From Prolixibacteraceae bacterium (GTDB lineage: Bacteria > Bacteroidota > Bacteroidia > Bacteroidales > Prolixibacteraceae): DNA of 6,747 nt. The position numbers were made by a program, and so were the translations under genes. The DNA is taken from the NCBI GenBank assembly GCA_027858145.1, contig JAQIDF010000126.1:1-6747 (forward strand), read 5' to 3'. Shown piece after piece: positions 1 through 6,438 of this stretch. The notes beneath the pieces were generated by a model. That model saw nothing but the letters and a program-made list of their open reading frames with translations. It did no database searches and was not told where the DNA came from. How positions within the stretch are numbered: the first letter of the stretch is position 1; each line of letters starts with the position of its first letter.

Positions 1-26
1 TGTAGCTTAAAAACAAAAATAGAGAT

Positions 27-194
27 AAGCCACGAATGCACGAATATATATCTGAATTTACCGAACGTATGTTCGAAATTCGATCTATTTTTCCTATGAA
101 TTGAGCTGCAAATGGATTTTCACCATTGAAATACACGAATCAATTCATTGTATGAATTGTCAAAATATTAAATTTATTCGTGCATTCGTGGCTT
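27..194. repeat. Intergenic element bounded by 20-bp perfect inverted repeats
   Basis: The arm AAGCCACGAATGCACGAATA at 27-46 is matched exactly by its reverse complement at 175-194. The 128 bp between them are AT-rich and hold smaller palindromes: caattcat/atgaattg (141-148 and 152-159, 3-nt loop), a second atgaattg at 96-103 that could pair with 141-148 instead, and cgaac/gttcg (62-66 and 71-75). No ORF is present. The size and terminal arms resemble a MITE-like or REP-like intergenic element. No flanking target-site duplication is obvious. That it is mobile or repeated elsewhere is inference. Confidence 0.75.
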
Positions 195-239
195 GAAATC
201 TTAAATGCGGTTGCCCTGAAAAATATGCTCTCCCCGCTC

Positions 240-405
240 TCCGGAAAGTCAAGTCAGGCTAAGCAGGTAAGAAAAATTTTGAACACGGCTTTTTCTGGCT
301 GAACAATTATTTGATTTTACTATAAGTTGCACCAAAACCAACATTTTGGCAGGTTCAAAATCTTTAAACGTAAACGCCCTGCAAAGCCTGACTAAACTTT
401 CCGGA
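240..405. repeat. Large imperfect palindrome (about 165 bp)
   Basis: The 21-bp arm at 240-260 pairs with 385-405 at 19 of 21 positions. Pairing continues inward with gcagg (263-267) against cctgc (378-382), then attttgaac (276-284) against gttcaaaat (353-361). Near the centre ccaaaa/ttttgg (332-337 and 344-349) forms its own 6-bp hairpin. Successive nested arms suggest one folded unit rather than chance. It sits in the gene-free region downstream of the phosphatase gene. No transposase is present, so it could be a non-autonomous repeat, a structured RNA or a decayed element; the sequence alone does not decide. Confidence 0.65.
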
Positions 406-441
406 TTCACCCCCACGCTTGCCAGCATTTTTGACGGCCAC

Positions 442-469
442 CCCGCGTTTTCGCTTCCGCGAAAGTGGG
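442..469. repeat. GC-rich stem-loop
   Basis: tttcgc (449-454) and gcgaaa (459-464) form a perfect 6-bp stem with a TTCC tetraloop. The outer cccgc (442-446) can pair with gtggg (465-469) through one G-T pair after a 2-nt bulge. There is no adjacent T-run on either strand, so a rho-independent terminator is not supported. It lies directly after the large palindrome at 240-405 and may belong to the same repeat unit. Confidence 0.45.
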
Positions 470-556
470 CGGATTGCTAAATAATAGGTTGAAGAACTAA
501 AAAAATGATATTACATTTTATTATAATTCCAATTCCAATTGTTTTGATAATGCTAT

Positions 557-745
557 TTAATGCAGTGTCGCCTTCAAGCGACGTGGGCAGGCAGTGAAAA
601 TGCGGCGGATGCGTTTGGTATTACCGAAAAAAGCGAGTTTAAAATATCGCATATTATAGGTTGTTAAATGGCGGTAGATCCACAAGATGGTGATGATGGC
701 CTTTACATCGGGCTCGATTATCTGTTTTAGAGGTAATCGTTTACG
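557..745 (-). other. Protein-like open stretch without a credible start
   Basis: On the minus strand a 62-codon stretch runs from just after a TGA at 746-748 to a TAA at 557-559. It reads ...EPDVKAIITILWIYRHL... and ends ...CPRRLKATLH. It overlaps the last bases of the phosphatase gene in another frame and has no upstream ATG in the overlap. The only internal ATG (650-652) would give 31 residues. The 5-bp hairpin gtcgc/gcgac (567-571 and 578-582) lies near its end. It could be the remnant of a gene, part of an intergenic repeat or chance. The opposite strand offers 30-codon (505-597) and 20-codon (668-730) frames with no better support. I do not call a gene here. Confidence 0.2.
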
Positions 746-1317
746 TCAACTACCATCATGCCGGCAGCTTTCGCAGCTTCTATGCCGGGTTTGCCATCTT
801 CAAAAACCAGGCAATGCTCAGGTTCAACGCCTAATTGCTCAGCACATTTCAGAAAAGTGTCGGGGGCAGGTTTGCCGTTTTCAACATCATCGGCCGTTAC
901 CAGGGCGTTAACTTTGTTGTTCACTCCTATTACCTCAAGGGTGCGGGTGGCAATCCTGCGGTCACCACCGGTACCACAACCAATAGGCATTTTTCCGTGG
1001 TTGTCGATCAGTACATTGTAAACGATTTCGATGGGCTTGGCCTGATCGATACTTTTGTAGTATTCATCTTCTTTTTCGCGCGCAACGGTTTCCGGGTCGA
1101 AGTTTTCGGGCTTGAACCTTTCTTTCATCATTACCATTTGCGGCCCAACGGGTACACCGGCAAACGAGTTGAAGATCTCTTCGTTAAAATCAATACCGTA
1201 TTTACCCAGTACTTTACGAAAAGCTTTATAATGGGTTGGCATTGTATCGGCCAGGGTGCCGTCAATATCAAAAATTAAGGCCTTTGTTTTGGGGGGAAGT
1301 TGTATCTTTTTATCCAT
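727..1317 (-). CDS. HAD-superfamily phosphatase, beta-phosphoglucomutase/YqaB-like
   Basis: This 196-residue protein is a soluble, probably cytoplasmic, Mg-dependent HAD hydrolase of subfamily I. Motif I is DIDGTLAD with D17 as the expected nucleophile and D19 as the general acid/base. Motif II is likely T116 in GCGTGG, motif III is K149 in NGKPAPDTF, and motif IV is the acidic pair E173-D174 in VFEDGKPG. A helical cap domain occupies roughly residues 28-100. Length and motif spacing fit the sugar-phosphate phosphatase/mutase group that includes E. coli YqaB (fructose-1-phosphatase) and beta-phosphoglucomutase; the substrate cannot be read from sequence. The start at 1317 leaves only a few residues before the core strand, as expected. 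The gene is 260 bp from sucB, in the same orientation, with a hairpin element between them, so it is probably transcribed separately. It ends in AGMMVVDVNDYL, a normal family C-terminus. Confidence 0.9.
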   Translation of the reverse strand: MDKKIQLPPKTKALIFDIDGTLADTMPTHYKAFRKVLGKYGIDFNEEIFNSFAGVPVGPQMVMMKERFKPENFDPETVAREKEDEYYKSIDQAKPIEIVYNVLIDNHGKMPIGCGTGGDRRIATRTLEVIGVNNKVNALVTADDVENGKPAPDTFLKCAEQLGVEPEHCLVFEDGKPGIEAAKAAGMMVVDVNDYL

Positions 1318-1446
1318 TTTTTTCTGTTAAATAAAAACTGACTGCAATATTACTGAAAAAGTAAGCATGTTATCCGTTTTTTGATTTTAAGGTTATATGA
1401 AATTTTATTGCTATTTTTTTACACTGCTGTCTGGTTAAAATTTTAG

Positions 1447-1485
1447 ATTGCTTCTCCCGATATCGTTCCTCATCGGGATCGCAAT
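1447..1485. repeat. Two-step hairpin element between sucB and the phosphatase gene
   Basis: The outer attgc (1447-1451) pairs with gcaat (1481-1485), and the inner tcccgat (1455-1461) pairs exactly with atcggga (1472-1478), leaving a 10-nt loop. The stems are separated by a small 3/2 internal loop. The gcaat arm could alternatively pair with a second attgc at 1498-1502. It resembles the 'attgctt...cgcaatgacg' palindromes familiar from bacterial intergenic DNA (recollection, not searched). It lies about 95 bp past the sucB stop and could protect or end the sucAB transcript, but the following bases on that strand are not a clean T-run. Confidence 0.6.
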
Positions 1486-1577
1486 GACGGGGTTTTTATT
1501 GCATTTTGGGGAGTGGAAGGGGTTGGATGGTGGTGTTTTAATTTTTCAGTAAAAACTTAATCAACCAATGACTACAA

Positions 1578-2924
1578 TTATAATCCTAACAATACTTTTG
1601 CCGGGTCATTTCCGTTTGTGAGCATTTTTTCGGGGTTTTCAATCAGTTCTTTAACGGTTTTCAAAAATCCAACCGAGTCTTTGCCATCTATAATGCGGTG
1701 GTCATACGATAGGGCAATGTACATCATAGGTCGTATAACAACTTGTTTATTAACGGCCACAGGGCGGTCGATAATGTTGTGCATGCCTAATATGGCCGAT
1801 TGTGGCGGGTTAATAATAGGCGTTGAAAGCAACGAGCCGAAAACCCCGCCATTGGTGATTGAAAAAGTGCCACCTGAAAGCTCTTCTACGCTGATTTTTT
1901 TATTTCGGGCTTTTTCAGCCAGTTCTTTTATTTCCTTTTCTATTTGAGCAATTGATTTTGATTCGGCATTTCGGATGTTAGGAACCATCAGCCCTTTTGG
2001 GGTTTGTACGGCAATACCAACATCAACATAGTTTGGTGTTACAATTTCATCACCATCGATTTGGGAATTAACCGCCGGGTATAAACGTGCTGCGATGCTT
2101 ACTGCTTTGGCAAAAAAGCCCATAAAGCCAAGTTTGAAACCATATTTATCTACAAAACTGCTTTGCATAGTTTTGCGCAGCTCTATTACCGTGCTCATGT
2201 CAACTTCATTAAACGTTGTGAGCATGGCTGTTTCGTTTTTCACCTTAACAAGTCGTTCGCTTACCTTGCGACGCAGCATTGACATTTTGTTGCGTTCTTC
2301 ATCACGTGATACTTCGGAATTATCAAGTGTGGTTGTTGGTTGCTCATTTTTAGATTCAAGAACGGCATTAACTTCATTTTTAGTAATACGCCGCAGCCCA
2401 TTGATGATGTCGTCAACATTGAGGTTATTCTCTTTCATAATTTCAGCAGCCACGGGTGTGATTTTGGCCTTGTTTTCTTCAGGGTGCGGTTTGTCAGTTG
2501 TTTCTTTGCCTGGTTTCCGATCTGTATCCTCTGTGTCAGATTTTTCGTCCTTCTCAGATTTTGAGCCTTCACTATCTTTTCCTTCACTTTTATCTGATTC
2601 ACGACTACCCGAGCCTGTTGAACTATCGGTTGCCGAGCTTGTCGAACTATCGGTTGCCGAGCTTGTCGAGGCACCGGTTACTGAGCTTGCCGAAGTATCA
2701 ATTGTGTAAGCAACAGTACCTACTTTCGCGGTTTCGCCTGCCTTTACTTTGATGCTAATTTCTCCGCTTTCTTCGGCTACAAGTTGCAGGGTTGCTTTCT
2801 CAGATTCAATTTCGGCTAGTTCATCGTTTTTTTCAACGTAAGCACCGTCTTTAACAAACCATTCGGCTAATTCAACTTCGGAAATTGATTCTCCCGGGCT
2901 GGGTATTTTAAATTCTTTAATCAT
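1578..2924 (-). CDS. sucB: 2-oxoglutarate dehydrogenase E2, dihydrolipoyllysine succinyltransferase
   Basis: The E2 core enzyme accepts the succinyl group from E1 on a lipoyl arm and passes it to CoA, giving succinyl-CoA for the TCA cycle in the cytoplasm. Residues 1-77 are a lipoyl domain with the lipoylated lysine at K43 (EIESEKATLQL). Residues 78-152 are a low-complexity linker: Ser/Thr/Ala-rich 8-residue repeats at about 76-105, then a charged Lys/Glu/Asp stretch. Residues 154-187 are a peripheral subunit-binding domain that looks shortened. The catalytic domain spans about 212-448, with FSITNGGVFGS at 354-364 and the active-site motif SYDHRIIDG at 406-414 (H409, D413). At 448 residues it exceeds the roughly 400 usual for SucB, mostly in the linker. 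Assignment as SucB rather than a pyruvate or branched-chain E2 rests on sucA lying 20 bp upstream. ATG at 2924 starts directly on the lipoyl domain; the upstream bases are A-rich without a strong Shine-Dalgarno. Confidence 0.95.
   Translation of the reverse strand: MIKEFKIPSPGESISEVELAEWFVKDGAYVEKNDELAEIESEKATLQLVAEESGEISIKVKAGETAKVGTVAYTIDTSASSVTGASTSSATDSSTSSATDSSTGSGSRESDKSEGKDSEGSKSEKDEKSDTEDTDRKPGKETTDKPHPEENKAKITPVAAEIMKENNLNVDDIINGLRRITKNEVNAVLESKNEQPTTTLDNSEVSRDEERNKMSMLRRKVSERLVKVKNETAMLTTFNEVDMSTVIELRKTMQSSFVDKYGFKLGFMGFFAKAVSIAARLYPAVNSQIDGDEIVTPNYVDVGIAVQTPKGLMVPNIRNAESKSIAQIEKEIKELAEKARNKKISVEELSGGTFSITNGGVFGSLLSTPIINPPQSAILGMHNIIDRPVAVNKQVVIRPMMYIALSYDHRIIDGKDSVGFLKTVKELIENPEKMLTNGNDPAKVLLGL
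2611..2700. repeat. 24-bp tandem repeat inside the sucB linker
   Basis: Units begin at 2611, 2635, 2659 and 2683, the last being partial. The first two differ at two positions and the later two are more diverged. Read on the coding strand, each contains a core like TTCGACAAGCTC followed by GGCAACCG or a variant. The period is a multiple of three, so each copy adds eight residues (for example STSSATDS) and keeps the frame. It encodes about residues 76-105, directly after the lipoyl domain. The core is close to the 'TTCGACAAGCTCAGTGACC' sequence I recall as a common bacterial intergenic repeat; that link is from memory, not a search. Confidence 0.85.
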
Positions 2925-2944
2925 ATCTTATTTGTTGAGAATGA

Positions 2945-5665
2945 TTATTCTATGTTAAAAATTCTATTCACAATACGATTGAAACGACGATTGTGTTGCT
3001 CCATTAATCCGCCTGCCGGGCTTGCGCTTTCTTTACGGGCAACAACTTCGAGTTTGAAATGTGGGTAATTTCTTCCCACGTATGGTGCTGCCCCCATATT
3101 TTCGGGTTCATCCTGGACCCAGATTCTCCGTTCGGCATTTTTGTATTTTTCAAGGTGCCCGGCTACTTGTTTTTCAGGAAATGGGTACAGTTGTTCAACA
3201 CGAACCAGGGCAATGTCATCACGCTTTTCTTTTTCACGAATTTCATCGAGGCTGTAAAATATTTTACCAGTTGTAAATACCAGTGTTTTTACTTTTTCAG
3301 GGTTTACCGCTTCATCGTCGATCGTTTCTTGAAACTGCCCGTTGAGGTCGTTGAACGAACTGACGACCTTTGGATGCCGCAGCAAACTTTTTGGGGTGAA
3401 AATGACCATAGGTATGCGGTACTCCCACAACATTTGCCGGCGTAAAGCGTGAAAAAGGTTGGCCGGTGTTGTAAGGTTCATCAATTGAATATTGTTATGG
3501 GTTGCCTGGGCCATAAAACGCTCGATGCGTGCGCTTGAGTGTTCTGGACCCTGACCTTCGTACCCATGTGGTAAATACATTACCAAACCATTGTATAGTC
3601 CCCATTTTTCGAGGGCCGATGTAATGTATTGGTCGATTATAATTTGTGCCCCGTTACTGAAATCACCAAACTGGGCTTCCCAAATGGTTAACACATCGGG
3701 CATGGCCAGGGCATAGCCGTATTCGAAACCTAAAACTCCGTATTCAGACAAGGGCGAGTTAAATATATGAACGTTGGGCAAGCCGGGTTTGATATCGTTT
3801 AACGGGAAATATTTTTTTCCGGTATCTTCTTCAACCAGGGCGGCATGACGGTGTGCAAAAGTGCCACGCTGTGAATCTTGTCCGCTTAGCCGTACCGGGT
3901 GGCCATCGTTTACCAGACTGCCGTATGCCAAAAATTCACATAAAGCCCAGTCGAGGCGGCCTTCTTCAACCATTTTCTTCCTTGTTTCAGCCAGCTTTAA
4001 AGCTTTGCGATAGAATTTCTTATCGGGGGGCAGGTTGAACAATAAACGGGCTATTTCTTTTAGTTCTTTTTCATTCACACCAGTTTTTACAGGTTTGAAC
4101 AAATCGGACTTTACTGGATTTTTAAACCGTTTATATTCGTCAATTAAGAAGTTTGTAATGTTGAGTTTATCGTTCTTTCTCGATTCATCGAGTTTTTTAT
4201 CAAGTACTTCGTCAAATTCTGCTACCCGTTTTTTTATCTCATCGCTGGTTATAACTTTTCTTTCAATGAGTTTTTGAGCATAAATTTCGGCCGGGTTAGG
4301 ATGATTACCAATAGCCTTGTATAAAAGTGGTTGTGTGAAGCGGGGTTCATCCCCCTCGTTGTGCCCGTATTTTCGGTACGATAAAACATCGATGAACACA
4401 TCGCTCTCATAGCGTTGCCTGAACTCCATGGCTAATTTCACGGTATAAATGAGTGCTTCCACATCGTCGCCGTTAACATGGAACACCGGAGAGCGTGTAA
4501 CCTTAGCTACATCGGTGCAGTAGGTGCTTGAACGTGCTTCGAGGTAGTTGGTGGTAAAGCCTATCTGGTTGTTAATAACAATGTGCACAGAACCACCGGT
4601 TTTATACCCGGTGAGGTTGGCCATTTGCACGGCCTCGTATACTACGCCCTGGCCGGCAATGGCCGAGTCGCCATGTATGATAATGGGGGCAACTTTGGTA
4701 TCGTCGCCCTGATAAGTTGAATCGATACGCGAACGTGCCATCCCGACTGTTAAAGGTGTAACAGCTTCGAGGTGCGATGGATTGGGTAGTAAGCTTAGCC
4801 TGACTTTTTTCCCGTAGTCGGTTGTGATTTCATTCTCATAACCGAGGTGATATTTTACATCACCCAACGAAATGTCACCACTATATTCTTTTCCGAAGAA
4901 TTCGCGGAAGATATCTTCATAAGGTTTTTCAATAATATTGGCCAGCACATTTAAGCGGCCCCGGTGGGCCATGCCAATAACAAACTCTGATATGCCCAGC
5001 TCGGAACCTTTTTCGATAATGGCATCCAGTGCCGGAATCATGGCTTCGCTTCCTTCGAGCGAAAAACGTTTTTGACCTACAAACTTCTTATGGATGAAAT
5101 TTTCGAAGCCAACGGCCTGTTTCAGGTGGTCGTAAATATGAAGGCTTTCTTCGGGTTTGAATTCCTGTCGGTTGCGGGTGCTTTCCATTTTGCGTTTAAG
5201 CCAGTCAACTACCTCGGGATTACGCATGTAGAGGTATTCAACGCCCACCGATTCGCAATAAGTATCTTCTAAGTGTTCTATTATTTCTTTTAACGTTGCC
5301 GGGCCGAGGCCAATTTCACTGCCGGCTTCAACTATTTCGTTAAGATCGTTTTCTTTAAGACCGAAGTTCTCAATATCGAGTGTAGGCGTATATTTTCGAC
5401 GTGTACGTACCGGGTTCGTACGGGTAAACAAATGTCCACGCTGACGGTAGCCCTGTATGATATTGAGTATTTTAAACTCTCTGTCGATATTTATACACTC
5501 AGAACGCTTTAGCCTTTTCGAGAAATTTTCGGAAGCTAATTCAAATCCCTTAAAAAAATTGACCCAACTTTCGTCGAGGTCATCCGGGGTGTTTTTATAA
5601 TCTTGATACAGAGCTTCAATGGCCTCTGTATCAAGATTGTTGACAGGTGATTCTGATTTTTGCAT
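2945..5665 (-). CDS. sucA: 2-oxoglutarate dehydrogenase E1 component
   Basis: This ThDP-dependent E1 decarboxylates 2-oxoglutarate and succinylates the E2 lipoyl group. Numbering from the ATG at 5665 gives 906 residues, against 933 in E. coli. The N-terminal segment ALYQDYKNTPDDLDESWVNFF (18-38) is the conserved E1o N-terminus, known in the family to contact E2. The ThDP/Mg domain includes GMAHRGRLN (231-239), NPSHLEAV (295-302), and GDSAIAGQG through VINNQIGFTT with D333, N366 and I368 as expected cofactor ligands. The pyrimidine-binding domain begins around 570 and carries SGQDSQRGTFAHRHA (594-608), WEAQFGDFSNGAQ (662-674) and HGYEGQGPEHSSARIERF (700-717). The C-terminal domain has VRVEQLYPFP (821-830) and WVQDEPENMGA (849-859). 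A TTG at 5674 would add three residues; I prefer ATG. It is first in the operon, with sucB 20 bp downstream. The gene appears intact. No consensus Bacteroidota promoter was found in its upstream spacer. Confidence 0.96.
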   Translation of the reverse strand: MQKSESPVNNLDTEAIEALYQDYKNTPDDLDESWVNFFKGFELASENFSKRLKRSECINIDREFKILNIIQGYRQRGHLFTRTNPVRTRRKYTPTLDIENFGLKENDLNEIVEAGSEIGLGPATLKEIIEHLEDTYCESVGVEYLYMRNPEVVDWLKRKMESTRNRQEFKPEESLHIYDHLKQAVGFENFIHKKFVGQKRFSLEGSEAMIPALDAIIEKGSELGISEFVIGMAHRGRLNVLANIIEKPYEDIFREFFGKEYSGDISLGDVKYHLGYENEITTDYGKKVRLSLLPNPSHLEAVTPLTVGMARSRIDSTYQGDDTKVAPIIIHGDSAIAGQGVVYEAVQMANLTGYKTGGSVHIVINNQIGFTTNYLEARSSTYCTDVAKVTRSPVFHVNGDDVEALIYTVKLAMEFRQRYESDVFIDVLSYRKYGHNEGDEPRFTQPLLYKAIGNHPNPAEIYAQKLIERKVITSDEIKKRVAEFDEVLDKKLDESRKNDKLNITNFLIDEYKRFKNPVKSDLFKPVKTGVNEKELKEIARLLFNLPPDKKFYRKALKLAETRKKMVEEGRLDWALCEFLAYGSLVNDGHPVRLSGQDSQRGTFAHRHAALVEEDTGKKYFPLNDIKPGLPNVHIFNSPLSEYGVLGFEYGYALAMPDVLTIWEAQFGDFSNGAQIIIDQYITSALEKWGLYNGLVMYLPHGYEGQGPEHSSARIERFMAQATHNNIQLMNLTTPANLFHALRRQMLWEYRIPMVIFTPKSLLRHPKVVSSFNDLNGQFQETIDDEAVNPEKVKTLVFTTGKIFYSLDEIREKEKRDDIALVRVEQLYPFPEKQVAGHLEKYKNAERRIWVQDEPENMGAAPYVGRNYPHFKLEVVARKESASPAGGLMEQHNRRFNRIVNRIFNIE
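5599..5638 (-). promoter_or_regulatory. Perfect 15-bp hairpin within the sucA 5' coding region
   Basis: The 15 bases at 5599-5613 are exactly the reverse complement of 5624-5638, leaving a 10-nt loop (5614-5623). In the sucA mRNA the stem begins 27 nt after the A of the ATG and encodes NLDTEAIEALYQD, part of the conserved E1o N-terminus. A stem this long and without mismatches inside codons is unusual. It could slow early elongation, influence start selection or serve as an RNase or regulator site; these roles are inference. Confidence 0.6.
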
Positions 5666-5695
5666 AGTAAACAATCGAAATGATATGATTTACTA
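5665..5695 (-). promoter_or_regulatory. Palindrome overlapping the sucA start
   Basis: tagtaaa (5665-5671) and tttacta (5689-5695) form a perfect 7-bp inverted repeat around a 17-nt spacer. In the mRNA the A of the ATG is the last paired base, so the leader just upstream of the start would be in the loop or stem. It could be a weak RNA hairpin or an operator-like dyad in DNA. The arms are AT-rich, so chance is possible. Confidence 0.35.
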
Positions 5696-5753
5696 TTAAA
5701 GACATTTAAATCGCCTGTTTTGTTTACTGCTACACTGATTTTTTTAATTAGGG

Positions 5754-5803
5754 GTCAGGTTTTAGGTTTCAGGTTTCAAGTTTCAGGTTACAGGTTGTCA
5801 GGT
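5754..5803. repeat. Heptamer tandem repeat (consensus TTCAGGT)
   Basis: Seven near-copies follow one another: gtcaggt, tttaggt, ttcaggt, ttcaagt, ttcaggt, tacaggt, then the 8-base tgtcaggt. Each differs from the consensus by zero to two bases. It lies in the spacer between the isomerase stop and the sucA start and does not encode anything recognisable. It looks like a decaying minisatellite, and copy number may vary between strains. Confidence 0.8.
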
Positions 5804-5823
5804 CTAATGATCCTATTCACCAA

Positions 5824-5851
5824 TTACCAATGACTCCATTTACCAATGACT
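5824..5851. repeat. Direct repeat ttaccaatgact, two copies
   Basis: The 12-mer ttaccaatgact occurs at 5824-5835 and again at 5840-5851, a period of 16. A related ccaatgact is at 1564-1572, just past the sucB stop, so the motif occurs twice in the window directly downstream of a minus-strand gene. No function is evident. Confidence 0.6.
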
Positions 5852-5856
5852 AAACT

Positions 5857-6297
5857 TTAGTCTTCCTCGATTATTAAAACTTTTTCAATTTCGTCGCCCT
5901 GGCTTATTTTATCGATAACGTCGAGCCCCTCGTAAACTTTGCCAAAACATGTGTGTTTGCGGTCGAGGTGTGCTGTGTTTTCGCGGCTGTGGCAGATAAA
6001 AAATTGTGAACCACCGGTGTCGCGGCCTGCATGTGCCATTGATAAAACACCGCGGTCGTGGTACTGGTTATCGCCATCGAGTTCGCACTTGATGTTGTAT
6101 CCGGGACCACCGGCACCTGTTCCATCGGGGCATCCACCCTGAATTACAAAATTGGGTATTACGCGGTGAAAGTTGAGTCCGTCGTAAAATCCATCTTCCG
6201 ATAATTTTACAAAGTTGGCAACTGTTCCGGGGGCATCTTTCTCGTAAAATTTAATTTTCATTACACCTTTGCTGGTGTGCATTTCTGCTTTAAGCAT
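5857..6297 (-). CDS. Cyclophilin-type peptidyl-prolyl cis-trans isomerase
   Basis: This 146-residue single-domain cyclophilin catalyses cis-trans isomerisation of X-Pro bonds and assists protein folding. There is no signal peptide, so it should be cytoplasmic. The fold signature is FHRVIPNFVIQGG at 43-55 (R45 the expected catalytic arginine, with F50 and Q53), then SMAHAG at 86-91, GGSQFFI at 95-101 and HLDRKHTCFGKV at 110-121. The position of the cyclosporin-contacting Trp of human CypA is H110, common among bacterial forms and predicting weak cyclosporin binding. Length is typical of short bacterial cyclophilins. ATG at 6297 is favoured because the first strand (MLKAEMHTSKG) begins at once; M6 is an alternative. 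It is transcribed toward sucA, with 191 bp from its stop to the sucA start, and probably has its own promoter. The gene is intact. Confidence 0.94.
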   Translation of the reverse strand: MLKAEMHTSKGVMKIKFYEKDAPGTVANFVKLSEDGFYDGLNFHRVIPNFVIQGGCPDGTGAGGPGYNIKCELDGDNQYHDRGVLSMAHAGRDTGGSQFFICHSRENTAHLDRKHTCFGKVYEGLDVIDKISQGDEIEKVLIIEED

Positions 6298-6323
6298 GTT
6301 GTTTTATTTTTTGATTATGGCGA

Positions 6324-6331
6324 CAAATATA
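6324..6331 (-). promoter_or_regulatory. Likely -7 element of the isomerase promoter
   Basis: The minus strand reads TATATTTG, an exact match to the Bacteroidota -7 consensus TAnnTTTG, placed 26 bp upstream of the isomerase ATG. Transcription would start about 20 nt before the ATG. No TTTG is found at the expected -33 spacing, so support comes from the -7 box and its position only. Confidence 0.5.
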
Positions 6332-6438
6332 CAACGAAAGTGGGTGAATTGCTACATTGTTAGCTATAATGGCATTGTGGCTCATCAGAAAAAGTTGAGC
6401 GAAGAAACGGGCAGGGTGGAGGCGGTTAGCTGGCTGAG

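Noticed and set aside
283..480. 65-codon open stretch on the + strand ending in ...LPRKWADC
   Set aside because: It has no ATG and no promoter, and most of it lies in the palindromic element; better treated as part of that repeat than as a gene.
505..597. 30-codon hydrophobic ORF on the + strand
   Set aside because: Too short, with no supporting promoter or recognisable family, and it overlaps the antisense open stretch and a hairpin.
835..1278. 147-codon + strand ORF
   Set aside because: Antisense to the well-supported phosphatase gene, whose HAD motifs are all intact; a shadow frame.
1345..1352. Minus-strand TAATATTG as a -7 box for the phosphatase gene
   Set aside because: One mismatch to TAnnTTTG and no TTTG at the -33 position; not better than chance in AT-rich DNA.
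1538..1560. AT-only hairpin ttaattttt/aaaaa-c-ttaa as a sucAB terminator
   Set aside because: The stem contains no G-C pairs and has a bulge, with no following U-tract; too weak to call.
2611..2700. Repeat array as a CRISPR
   Set aside because: Units are directly abutting without spacers and lie in frame inside sucB.
2095..2709. 204-codon Ser/Leu-rich + strand ORF
   Set aside because: Antisense to sucB; its composition mirrors the repeat-rich linker and helices of the real gene.
1578..2924. E2 of pyruvate or branched-chain dehydrogenase
   Set aside because: The immediate neighbour is an unmistakable 2-oxoglutarate E1 with operon spacing, and there is no pyruvate E1 gene in the window.
5666..5674. 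TTG start for sucA, adding three residues
   Set aside because: An ATG lies three codons downstream in the same frame and leaves the conserved N-terminus complete.
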